Of a DNA stretch of 5,583 nucleotides, positions 1 to 5,495 are shown in pieces. The stretch spans positions 1 to 5,583 of the forward strand of contig DASUEB010000173.1 of the NCBI GenBank assembly GCA_036275295.1, given 5' to 3'. The stretch comes from DASUEB01 sp036275295 (GTDB taxonomy: Bacteria > Bacteroidota > Bacteroidia > Flavobacteriales_D > Luteibaculaceae). The notes beneath the pieces were generated by a model. The model did no database searches. It worked only from the letters and a program-made list of their open reading frames with translations, and was not told the origin of the DNA. Every line of letters begins with the position of its first letter. Within the stretch, counting starts at the first letter, position 1. The translations under genes were made by a program, and so were the position numbers.

Positions 1-80
1 TTACGGTTATTTCAGATACCTTAGACGAGGCAATTTCCATTGCTCGAAATGTTAAAAACAAACTTAAAGTAGTTTCTTAA
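1..80 (+). CDS. purK: PurK C-terminus (5-(carboxyamino)imidazole ribonucleotide synthase), partial
   Basis: Only the last 25 codons are present, read in the frame that starts at base 3 and ends with TAA at 78-80. The visible peptide starts TVISDTLDEAIS and ends NKLKVVS. It resembles the end of the PurK ATP-grasp fold, where a G-H-V-T-V strand is followed by a helix (LDEAISIARNVKNKL) and a short final strand. PurK carboxylates AIR with ATP and bicarbonate to give N5-CAIR in the cytoplasm, the substrate of PurE. The TAA lies 2 nt before the purE start, and purK next to purE is a very common bacterial arrangement, which supports the call. The identification rests on a short tail plus context; the catalytic regions lie outside the window. 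Confidence 0.8.
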   Translation, partial: TVISDTLDEAISIARNVKNKLKVVS

Positions 81-82
81 TT

Positions 83-607
83 ATGGCTGATGTTCAGATA
101 ATTATGGGTTCAGATTCCGATCTTCCCATTATGAAAGATGCTGCTCAAGTACTCGATGAGTTGGGAGTAACCCATCACGTTACGGTTATTTCTGCGCACC
201 GAACCCCAGACCGTATGGTTGAATTTGCCAAAAACGCCCATCTAAAAGGTGCCAAGGTTATCGTGGCTGGAGCTGGTGGTGCTGCCCATTTGCCCGGTAT
301 GGTGGCCTCCATGAGCCCGCTTCCAGTTATTGGGGTACCCATCAAATCGTCTAATTCTATCGACGGTTGGGACTCTGTGCTTTCCATACTCCAAATGCCA
401 GGCGGGGTGCCTGTAGCTACCGTAGCCCTCAACGGGGCTAAAAACGCCGGAATTTTAGCCGCTCAAATTGTGGGTGCACATGATGTGGCCATCCGAAACA
501 GAATAGTTCAATACAAGGAGCGTCTCAAACAAGAGGTAGAACGAAAAATAGAGGCAATTGAAACCGCCGGATACAAACAACATCTCGCAACCCTCAGTCA
601 CAAATGA
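83..607 (+). CDS. purE: N5-carboxyaminoimidazole ribonucleotide mutase (PurE, class I)
   Basis: A 174-residue protein of usual class I PurE length. It converts N5-CAIR to CAIR in de novo purine synthesis, immediately after PurK, in the cytoplasm; family members are homo-octamers. Visible signatures are the N-terminal strand followed by GSDSD (residues 9-13), which holds the substrate phosphate, SAHRTP (37-42) with one conserved His, and the GAGGAAHLPGM loop (63-73) with the second conserved His at 69. Pairing with PurK fits the mutase class rather than the direct AIR carboxylase class. The start at 83 places the first strand (VQIIMGSDSD) directly at the N-terminus, as expected, and no clear Shine-Dalgarno precedes it. 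The last ~30 residues form a charged helix. The stop overlaps the next start as ATGA (604-607), suggesting translational coupling. Confidence 0.97.
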   Translation: MADVQIIMGSDSDLPIMKDAAQVLDELGVTHHVTVISAHRTPDRMVEFAKNAHLKGAKVIVAGAGGAAHLPGMVASMSPLPVIGVPIKSSNSIDGWDSVLSILQMPGGVPVATVALNGAKNAGILAAQIVGAHDVAIRNRIVQYKERLKQEVERKIEAIETAGYKQHLATLSHK

Positions 608-1041
608 TCAAGAAAATAGCACTGGCCCTTCTAGCCGCCTTGGTTGTCATTCAGTTTTTTCAGATTGATACTACCAACCCCCAAACCGACCCTTCAAATG
701 ATTTTCTGGCTAAAATGAAGCCCGAACCAGAGGTGGCGAACCTCATCCGATCGGCTTGCTACGATTGTCACTCCAACGAAACGCAATACCCGTTCTACGC
801 CAAAATCAATCCCATCGGCTGGATCCTGAAAGATCACGTAAATGAGGGTAGAGAAGAGCTGAATTTTTCAAACTGGACCTCCTATACCTTGAAGCGCATG
901 GATCACAAATTGGAAGAGTGTGTAGAATTAATCGATAGCGGAGAAATGCCGATGGAATCGTATACCTGGATCCATGGCGAGGCCAAGTTAACCAACGAAC
1001 AGCGCGCTAAACTAGCCGCTTATTTTAGCTCCCTGCGCTAA
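604..1041 (+). CDS. Small membrane-anchored haem-binding domain protein (CxxCH)
   Basis: A 145-residue protein with an N-terminal hydrophobic segment (about residues 4-19, after MIKK) that reads as an uncleaved membrane anchor or signal sequence, placing the rest in the periplasm. A single haem c motif, CYDCH (52-56), is followed by a conserved-looking stretch SNETQYPFYAKINPIGW (57-73). Near the end come GEMP (113-116) and YTWIHGEAKLT (120-130), where Met115 or Met117 could be a distal haem ligand. This layout matches the small 'haem-binding domain' family widespread in Bacteroidota (Haem_bd type, by recollection). Physiological role and redox partners are not known to me. It is coupled to purE by an ATGA overlap and is followed 2 nt later by ispH. 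It probably depends on a cytochrome c maturation system located elsewhere. Confidence 0.85.
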   Translation: MIKKIALALLAALVVIQFFQIDTTNPQTDPSNDFLAKMKPEPEVANLIRSACYDCHSNETQYPFYAKINPIGWILKDHVNEGREELNFSNWTSYTLKRMDHKLEECVELIDSGEMPMESYTWIHGEAKLTNEQRAKLAAYFSSLR

Positions 1042-1043
1042 AC

Positions 1044-2273
1044 ATGAAGTCCTTCAACATACCCGATTTTTATCGATCTGATTTCATATCTAAAATCAAA
1101 ACCGAGCGAAAAAAAAGCGATCCGCGCAAACAAGATTTTTCGCCTACTGAGATCCGGTTGAAGGGCCTCACCCTAATCCTTGCCCGGCACTTCGGCTTCT
1201 GCTATGGAGTAGAAAACGCCATCGAAAGAGCTTATGCGGCCCTTCGCGAAAATCCGGGTAAACGCATCTTGCTGTTGAGTCAAATGATTCACAATCCAGC
1301 GGTTAATGCCGACTTGCAAGAGAATGGCATCGATTTTATAATGGATACAGAAGGCAATCAGTTAATTGCATGGGACGAAGTTAGCCATAACGACGTGGTG
1401 CTCATCCCCGCCTTTGGAACCACCATCGAGATTGAACAACTGCTCATTAGCAAAGGTATCGACATTCAAACCTACAATACCACTTGTCCATTTGTCGAGA
1501 AGGTTTGGAACCGCTCGGAGAAGCTCTCTACCGACCGGTACACCATCATCATTCACGGTAAACCCAATCACGAAGAAACGCGAGCCACTTTCTCACACGC
1601 CTCGTCTAACGGCCCTGCCGTGGTGGTTAAGAACATGAAGGAAGCGGAGTTACTCGCCGATTTCATGAGAGGAAAGCGCCCCATCGAAGAGTTCTTACCT
1701 TTATTTGGCAAACAGGTCTCTGCATCTTTTGATCCCAAAACCGATTTGAATCGGGTGGGCGTAGTGAATCAAACCACTATGTTGGCCTCTGAGACACAGG
1801 CTATTGCTGATTTTTTTAAATCGGTTATGGAGGAGTTGCACGGCAAAACGGAGGTAAAGCATCACTTCGCCGATACGCGCGACACCCTTTGTTATGCCAC
1901 CAACGATAATCAGCAGGCCACGTTTGAATTGCTCAAGTCGGCTCCTGATTTGGCCATTGTAGTAGGAGGATACAACAGCAGCAATACCTCTCATATTGTT
2001 GATTTATTGGCTGAAGCTTGTCCGACCTACTTCGTAAAAGATGAAAACGAGATGGTCAGTGCCGGCGAGATCCAGCACTTTAACTATCACTCCAAAACCC
2101 TTTTGCGCACCAACGACTGGCTCGCCCTAAACAAACCCTTGCGGGTGGTTATTACCAGCGGAGCTTCATGCCCAGATGCCGTTCTTCAAGCCGTAATGTT
2201 TCGCCTGATGTCGTTTTACCCCGATATCGACAGGCAAGAATTAGATCGCTGGATCGCGGAAAAGTTCCAGTAA
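1044..2273 (+). CDS. ispH: 4-hydroxy-3-methylbut-2-enyl diphosphate reductase (IspH/LytB, long form)
   Basis: A 409-residue cytoplasmic [4Fe-4S] enzyme for the last MEP-pathway step, reducing HMBPP to IPP and DMAPP. The three cluster cysteines expected for the family are C53 (in RHFGFCYGVENAI), C148 (in NTTCPFVEKVW) and C283 (in DTLCYATNDNQ). Substrate-pocket motifs are IHNPAVN (82-88), HGKPNHEETRA (171-181), VVNQTTML (240-247), GGYNSSNTSH (308-317) and TSGASCPD (371-378). It is about 90 residues longer than E. coli IspH, with a ~45-residue N-terminal extension and an internal insertion (about 200-235), as in the cyanobacterial, plant and Bacteroidota long form. The E. coli His74 position reads Phe124 here (PAFGTT), which I recall as normal for that form. 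It is the last gene of the rightward run. Confidence 0.96.
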   Translation: MKSFNIPDFYRSDFISKIKTERKKSDPRKQDFSPTEIRLKGLTLILARHFGFCYGVENAIERAYAALRENPGKRILLLSQMIHNPAVNADLQENGIDFIMDTEGNQLIAWDEVSHNDVVLIPAFGTTIEIEQLLISKGIDIQTYNTTCPFVEKVWNRSEKLSTDRYTIIIHGKPNHEETRATFSHASSNGPAVVVKNMKEAELLADFMRGKRPIEEFLPLFGKQVSASFDPKTDLNRVGVVNQTTMLASETQAIADFFKSVMEELHGKTEVKHHFADTRDTLCYATNDNQQATFELLKSAPDLAIVVGGYNSSNTSHIVDLLAEACPTYFVKDENEMVSAGEIQHFNYHSKTLLRTNDWLALNKPLRVVITSGASCPDAVLQAVMFRLMSFYPDIDRQELDRWIAEKFQ

Positions 2274-2308
2274 AAATTTAACCCCAAGCACATGTCTTTT
2301 TGCCTTCT

Positions 2309-2339
2309 TCGCTTAACTAAAGCGATGTGGGATTTTTTT
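2309..2339 (+). terminator. Possible rho-independent terminator after ispH
   Basis: A perfect 6-bp inverted repeat, TCGCTT (2309-2314) and AAGCGA (2320-2325), has a 5-nt loop and is followed by seven Ts at 2333-2339. The T-run starts 7 nt after the stem, further than in a good intrinsic terminator. An alternative outer pairing of CACAT (2289-2293) with ATGTG (2325-2329) exists. It lies 36 nt past the ispH stop, in the convergent junction, and overlaps the last codons of the opposing gene. There is no matching T-run on the other strand, so it would serve the rightward operon only. Confidence 0.35.
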
Positions 2340-3392
2340 CAAAGGTTTGCGCTTGTAGATTTTTCTACCCAACGGGGTTCGGTTCCGATACTTGCCATTG
2401 CCTTCAATACGAGGCGCTTGTTCGTTTATTTTCTGTTGGCGTTTACCCACGTATTGAACAGGTGTTTTAACACCTCCAATTCCGATTCCCAGTTTGATGG
2501 ATCCAAACAAACCGTTTATGGGGTCTTCCACCGAGGGAGTGAAACCTACCTCTGTGCGCAAGGTAAAGGAGAGAAGACTTTTAAATCCATAAGAATTACT
2601 CAAATATCCCAGACGAAAGCCATACGGAGTGTAACGTGGTATAGCGGGAAGGATTTCTCCATTGGATCCCAGTCTATTGGCAGGAATAAATGAAGCGGTC
2701 TGGCTCCAGGCATACATCACATCGGCGTAGACCATTTTCTGAAACCCTTTACCTCGTATTGATCCGTCTTCAACTTTACGAAACATCCGGCCCAGCTGGG
2801 TTAAAGAGCCACCTGCGTAGATCACTTGTGCATCCAAACCCGTATATCCCAGGGTTCGATTTCGGTTGAGTATAAACAGGTCTCGCTGACTGTATTGGGC
2901 CCCCACTCGGATACCCCATAGCCTCGCCTTTGCACCAGCTTGATTCTCGTACGATGGCCATTTCATGCTGCCATCCTCGTCCTTCGACAGTATCTTGCTG
3001 GTTCGGTAGCGATAGGAGGAGGTTTTACTCTGCTTTTTAACGTAGTACGTGTAGTCTGCATCAATCTCTAGAAAAGGATTGAAATCCGATTCAGCGCAGG
3101 TGGCACATCGAACTAAAGGGCCGAAGGGTTGCGCTTGGTCAGGGTGCAGAAAGGGTAGGCTGCTGCTGGCGCGAAGCTGAATTTCTCCGCTTCGATCTGA
3201 GCGATATCTCAAATTTATTTCAGGCGTTAGGTTCAAGCCCAAATCGTACCGAACTGCCGCGGGAAGGATGCCTATTTGCAAGCGGGGAAGTCTGTACAAG
3301 TTATTGTCAACCAACGCATAGCCATCTATGGGTTGCGCAGCGAGCGCTGCACTCCACATCCAGAAAGCCATTGCCCAAAAATACCTCATCAT
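2313..3392 (-). CDS. Unassigned exported, beta-rich envelope protein (likely outer-membrane barrel) with basic C-terminal tail
   Basis: I do not recognise this family. With the start at 3392 the protein has 359 residues. The initiator ATG shares one base with the cmk stop (TGATG); the next codon is also ATG. A longer in-frame ATG at 3431 lies inside cmk and would put 13 residues ahead of the signal peptide, so I reject it. Residues 1-19 form a signal peptide (hydrophobic core FWAMAFWMWSAALAA, likely cleavage before Gln20). The body has many alternating polar/aromatic strands (for example GIRVGAQYSQRDLFI and YGFRLGYLSNSYGFKSLLSFTLRTE, quoted in pieces of the barrel-like region 158-290), a CATC motif (96-99), and Gly-rich final strands (about 297-307). 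Residues 308-359 form a tail with 16 Lys/Arg and 2 Glu. It has no recognisable type IX C-terminal sorting domain. It is third in the porQ-cmk run, which suggests co-expression with porQ. Confidence 0.7.
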   Translation of the reverse strand: MMRYFWAMAFWMWSAALAAQPIDGYALVDNNLYRLPRLQIGILPAAVRYDLGLNLTPEINLRYRSDRSGEIQLRASSSLPFLHPDQAQPFGPLVRCATCAESDFNPFLEIDADYTYYVKKQSKTSSYRYRTSKILSKDEDGSMKWPSYENQAGAKARLWGIRVGAQYSQRDLFILNRNRTLGYTGLDAQVIYAGGSLTQLGRMFRKVEDGSIRGKGFQKMVYADVMYAWSQTASFIPANRLGSNGEILPAIPRYTPYGFRLGYLSNSYGFKSLLSFTLRTEVGFTPSVEDPINGLFGSIKLGIGIGGVKTPVQYVGKRQQKINEQAPRIEGNGKYRNRTPLGRKIYKRKPLKKIPHRFS

Positions 3393-4096
3393 CAATCCGG
3401 AATTACCGCGTTGATACGCTGTTGCACCCAATCAATGCACAAAGCGAGTTGCTGTTCTTTGCTCAACTCGCTATTGTCAAGTAAAATGGCATCATCGGCT
3501 TGGCGAAGGGGATCTAAGGCTCGATGCGTGTCCTCAAAGTCTCGGTGGTTGAGGTTTTCTAAAACATCGATATAGCTTCCCTGCTGGCCCTTTTCTTTCA
3601 TTTCAAGCAGTCTGCGTTTGGCGCGTATGTCGGTGCGCGCGGTTAAAAACAATTTCAGCTCGGCATCGGGAAAAACCACCGTTCCGATGTCTCGCCCATC
3701 CATCACCACACCTTTTAACTTGCCTAAATTCTGCTGTAGTTCAACCAATTTCTGACGAACTGCCGGTAGTTTACTCACCGTGCTGACCATGCGACTCACC
3801 TCCATGGTGCGAATTACTTGCTCCACATTCCGTCCATTTAACAGCGTTTCACCCAAATGCGTATCGGGATGATATAAAAAACTGACATCTAGCGATGGCA
3901 GTGCGCGGAGAAGAGATTCTTCGTCGAGGTGGCCGTTTTTAATCCAGCCTTGCTCCAAAGCATGCAAGGTCACGGCCCGATACATGGCGCCGCTGTCTAT
4001 GTAGACGTAGTTCAACCTCTCGGCCAGGTCTTTGGCAAGCGTACTTTTACCGCAAGAACTAAATCCGTCGATGGCAATGTTGATCCTTTTCGGCAT
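3392..4096 (-). CDS. cmk: (d)CMP kinase (cytidylate kinase)
   Basis: A 234-residue cytoplasmic nucleoside monophosphate kinase, normal for the bacterial Cmk family. It phosphorylates CMP and dCMP with ATP, feeding CTP/dCTP pools and salvaging CMP from RNA and lipid turnover. The P-loop GFSSCGKST is at residues 11-19. IDSGAMYRAVTL (33-44) is the family's CMP-site motif. Other signatures are the R-x-x-E-V-S-R-x-V-S segment (96-105), MDGRDIGTVVFPDAELKLFL (132-151) and the lid and C-terminal motif N-H-R-D-x-x-D-T-H-R followed by DPL (183-197). The start at 4096 puts the first strand (INIAIDGFSS) next to the P-loop, as expected. It sits 3 nt after the porQ stop and overlaps the next gene by 1 nt, so it is the middle gene of a tight leftward operon. 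Confidence 0.96.
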   Translation of the reverse strand: MPKRINIAIDGFSSCGKSTLAKDLAERLNYVYIDSGAMYRAVTLHALEQGWIKNGHLDEESLLRALPSLDVSFLYHPDTHLGETLLNGRNVEQVIRTMEVSRMVSTVSKLPAVRQKLVELQQNLGKLKGVVMDGRDIGTVVFPDAELKLFLTARTDIRAKRRLLEMKEKGQQGSYIDVLENLNHRDFEDTHRALDPLRQADDAILLDNSELSKEQQLALCIDWVQQRINAVIPD

Positions 4097-4099
4097 GGA

Positions 4100-5143
4100 T
4101 TATTTTTTGCCGAAGGTAGCAAGGTTTGTTGTGATAGAAAAATGATGCGACGATCCTGCTAAATGATAAATGGCGCGGGCGTATGAGAACTCAAAGCGCT
4201 TAATGCGCATTCCAAAGCCATAGCTTATGCCACTTCCCCGGGGGCGGGCATCAATTTTAAGCTCCTGCCGACGGCGGTAGTTGTATCCAAATCGGATGTG
4301 AAAATTCTTGCTAAACACCAGCTCCGTTCCTCCGTAGATATGTCGAAACAATCGGTCGCCAAATCCCGGGCGCTCCGGTGCACTAATTTGACCGGTTAAA
4401 GGATCTAGTTGACCCGCGGTCGATGGATCGGTGTATGACAGATCCCACTGGGTGAGTTGGTCAGCTACCAGCGAGAATCGGAGCGGAGATCGAGCCAATT
4501 TTTTCGATAACCCAACGGATAAGTCAAAAGGCAAGCGGCCTTCTAAACCCGCATAATCCTGTAGTATAGCGCCTGCATTACTCACCATTACCGTGGCTCC
4601 AAACAATCGCTTTTCGTTGTAATACGTCATCGAGAAATCAGCCATAACGGCCGATGATCGATAGCTCTCCAAGCTGCTCTGAACCCACTTAACTTGGCCA
4701 CCAGCTCGCAAGTTGGAGTCGAGAACCCACGTTATTCCACCTTGTAAAAGGATTTCGTTGGCCTGGAAGGTACCCGTTTGCTGGAAAAATTCATTCGTTG
4801 CCCCAAATTCGCCATAGTTGAAGTACCTGATGCCACCTGTGATAACGTAGGGTTTGTCTTTCAACGCATACGCATAACCGATTTGACCGCCGTTGATGTC
4901 CCCTAAGAAGTTGAGGTAATTGAAGGAAAGATGGTTGTGTAACCGCTGAGAGGCCAGCGAAGGAGTGAATAATGCCAGATTGAGATCGCTGTCTTCAATG
5001 GCAGTAACCCTGCCACCCAGTGCCGCTTCCCGCGGACTAAAACCCAGTTGAAGTGTCCTGAAACTGCGGTTTGGCGCCTGCGCCCATGACTTCGCACTCA
5101 GTGCGGTAAATACAAGAAGGCACAAGGCGAAGCGTTTTTTCAT
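4100..5143 (-). CDS. porQ: Type IX secretion system protein PorQ
   Basis: A 347-residue outer-membrane protein with an N-terminal signal peptide (MKKR, hydrophobic core to about residue 17, likely cleavage after Ala21 or Ala23). The mature part begins with the PorQ/PorV-type opening FRTLQLGFSPREAALGG (28-44), then DLNLALFTPSL (53-63) and LSFNYLNFLGDINGGQIGYAY (72-92, short pieces quoted). These match PorQ in spacing and content. Later pieces are LPFDLSVGLSKKLARSPLRF (204-223) and the final strands GISYGFGMRIKRFEFSYARA (305-324) and HHFSITTNLA (333-342). In P. gingivalis, PorQ is a FadL-like barrel that anchors PorZ in the PorU-V-Q-Z attachment complex, which processes type IX cargo at the cell surface. 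That its neighbour is cmk agrees with other Bacteroidota genomes, from memory. It is the first gene of the leftward run. Confidence 0.93.
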   Translation of the reverse strand: MKKRFALCLLVFTALSAKSWAQAPNRSFRTLQLGFSPREAALGGRVTAIEDSDLNLALFTPSLASQRLHNHLSFNYLNFLGDINGGQIGYAYALKDKPYVITGGIRYFNYGEFGATNEFFQQTGTFQANEILLQGGITWVLDSNLRAGGQVKWVQSSLESYRSSAVMADFSMTYYNEKRLFGATVMVSNAGAILQDYAGLEGRLPFDLSVGLSKKLARSPLRFSLVADQLTQWDLSYTDPSTAGQLDPLTGQISAPERPGFGDRLFRHIYGGTELVFSKNFHIRFGYNYRRRQELKIDARPRGSGISYGFGMRIKRFEFSYARAIYHLAGSSHHFSITTNLATFGKK

Positions 5144-5159
5144 CTCAAGGGATATGGAC

Positions 5160-5167
5160 CAAATGTA
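5160..5167 (-). promoter_or_regulatory. Candidate Bacteroidota -7 promoter element for porQ-cmk operon
   Basis: Read on the minus strand this is TACATTTG, an exact match to the Bacteroidota -7 consensus TAnnTTTG. It ends 16 nt before the porQ ATG, so transcription would begin roughly 8-12 nt upstream of the start codon, giving a very short leader. No good TTTG element is visible at the expected -33 spacing; the nearest T-rich piece (5181-5184) is too close. One such exact match somewhere in a 350-nt spacer is not very improbable by chance, so the position relative to porQ is the main support. Confidence 0.4.
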
Positions 5168-5294
5168 AACAATAGCCTGTAAAACGAATCATCTTGGCAA
5201 TTATTGTATGCGGTTTGCCCCCATTTCGTGGGTTTGCTAGTACGGCTTCGATCAACGTTTCCCGCATACCTCCGATCGTTTGAATCCAGTTCCA

Positions 5295-5309
5295 AACGGT
5301 CAGACCGTT
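5295..5309. promoter_or_regulatory. 15-bp perfect palindrome, possible regulator-binding site
   Basis: AACGGTC-A-GACCGTT is a perfect 7-bp inverted repeat around a single central base. A 1-nt centre suits a dimeric protein's operator better than an RNA hairpin, although a 5-bp stem with a UCAGA loop is also possible. It lies 152 nt upstream of porQ and 187 nt upstream of the rightward gene, far for a simple repressor site but plausible for an activator. No regulator gene is in the window. Confidence 0.25.
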
Positions 5310-5431
5310 GCACAGATCTGGCGGGCCATTGATAATTAACAGCTATGCAGATTTGCCTCAACATATCGCCTTCGGCTAAAGGGCAATTCACGCCATTGAG
5401 GTTCCGTTGTTAATCTCTCCTTTCAAGCATT

Positions 5432-5474
5432 AGCGCAAAACTATTCAAAAGGTTGGCGCTCCCGCATATTTTTT
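5432..5474 (+). terminator. Imperfect stem-loop followed by a T-run, possible terminator or leader structure
   Basis: AGCGCAAAAC (5432-5441) can pair with GGTTGGCGCT (5451-5460) at 8 of 10 positions, with a 9-nt loop, followed after 8 nt by six Ts (5469-5474). Read rightward it could end a transcript arising in the spacer or attenuate the gene starting at 5496. The T-run is further from the stem than usual and the stem has two mismatches, so this is a weak call. Confidence 0.2.
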
Positions 5475-5478
5475 GCAA

Positions 5479-5494
5479 GTTTGCCCCAGCAAAC
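5479..5494 (+). promoter_or_regulatory. Perfect hairpin directly before the start codon at 5496
   Basis: GTTTGC (5479-5484) and GCAAAC (5489-5494) form a perfect 6-bp stem with a CCCA loop, ending one base before the ATG at 5496. It occupies the position of a ribosome binding site; no purine-rich Shine-Dalgarno is visible. It could lower initiation or act as a binding site. Its left arm also overlaps a weak -7-like sequence (CAAGTTTG, 5476-5483), so if that is the promoter the hairpin would not be in the mRNA. Confidence 0.35.
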
Positions 5495-5495
5495 C

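Larger units (their letters stand above)
5144..5495. other. Divergent intergenic spacer with several inverted and direct repeats
   Basis: A 352-nt stretch between divergent genes with no convincing coding region. It holds an 8-bp inverted repeat GTATGCGG (5206-5213) / CCGCATAC (5262-5269) enclosing a small CCCA-TTTCG-TGGG hairpin (5220-5232). Next come GATCGTTTG (5274-5282) / CAAACGGTC (5293-5301), a 9-bp stem with one G-U on the plus-strand RNA, and the palindrome AACGGTC-A-GACCGTT (5295-5309). There are also ATTAAC (5335-5340) / GTTAAT (5409-5414), a repeated GCCATTGA (5325-5332, 5392-5399) and a repeated GTTTGCCCC (5213-5221, 5479-5487). It must contain the promoters of both flanking genes. 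I do not recognise a known RNA family. Each repeat alone is near chance expectation for this length. Confidence 0.5.

Noticed and set aside
2292..2693. Rightward 133-codon open frame after ispH
   Set aside because: It lies almost wholly antisense to the exported protein gene at 2313-3392, which has a signal peptide and operon context. Its own peptide shows no domain.
3393..3431. Upstream ATG at 3431 for the envelope protein gene
   Set aside because: It would add 13 polar residues before an otherwise good signal peptide and overlap cmk by 40 nt. The TGATG start at 3392 fits better.
5140..5391. Leftward 83-codon open frame whose TGA overlaps the porQ ATG
   Set aside because: The overlap looks like coupling, but the peptide is rich in Trp, Cys, Arg, Asp and Tyr with no domain, and a second minus-strand frame is open over much of the same stretch (ATG 5267 to TGA 5145). 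The likely porQ -7 element lies inside it. A close homologue with synonymous-biased substitutions would revive it.
5325..5414. GCCATTGA repeats and ATTAAC/GTTAAT arms as an integron attC or insertion remnant
   Set aside because: The arms do not fit the RYYYAAC/GTTRRRY core sites of attC, no transposase fragment is visible, and no target-site duplication can be assigned.
5144..5495. tRNA, tmRNA, SRP RNA, 6S RNA or RNase P RNA in the spacer
   Set aside because: None of their recognisable conserved cores (T-loop GGTTCGA, tmRNA ends, SRP tetraloop region, RNase P consensus) can be seen on either strand.
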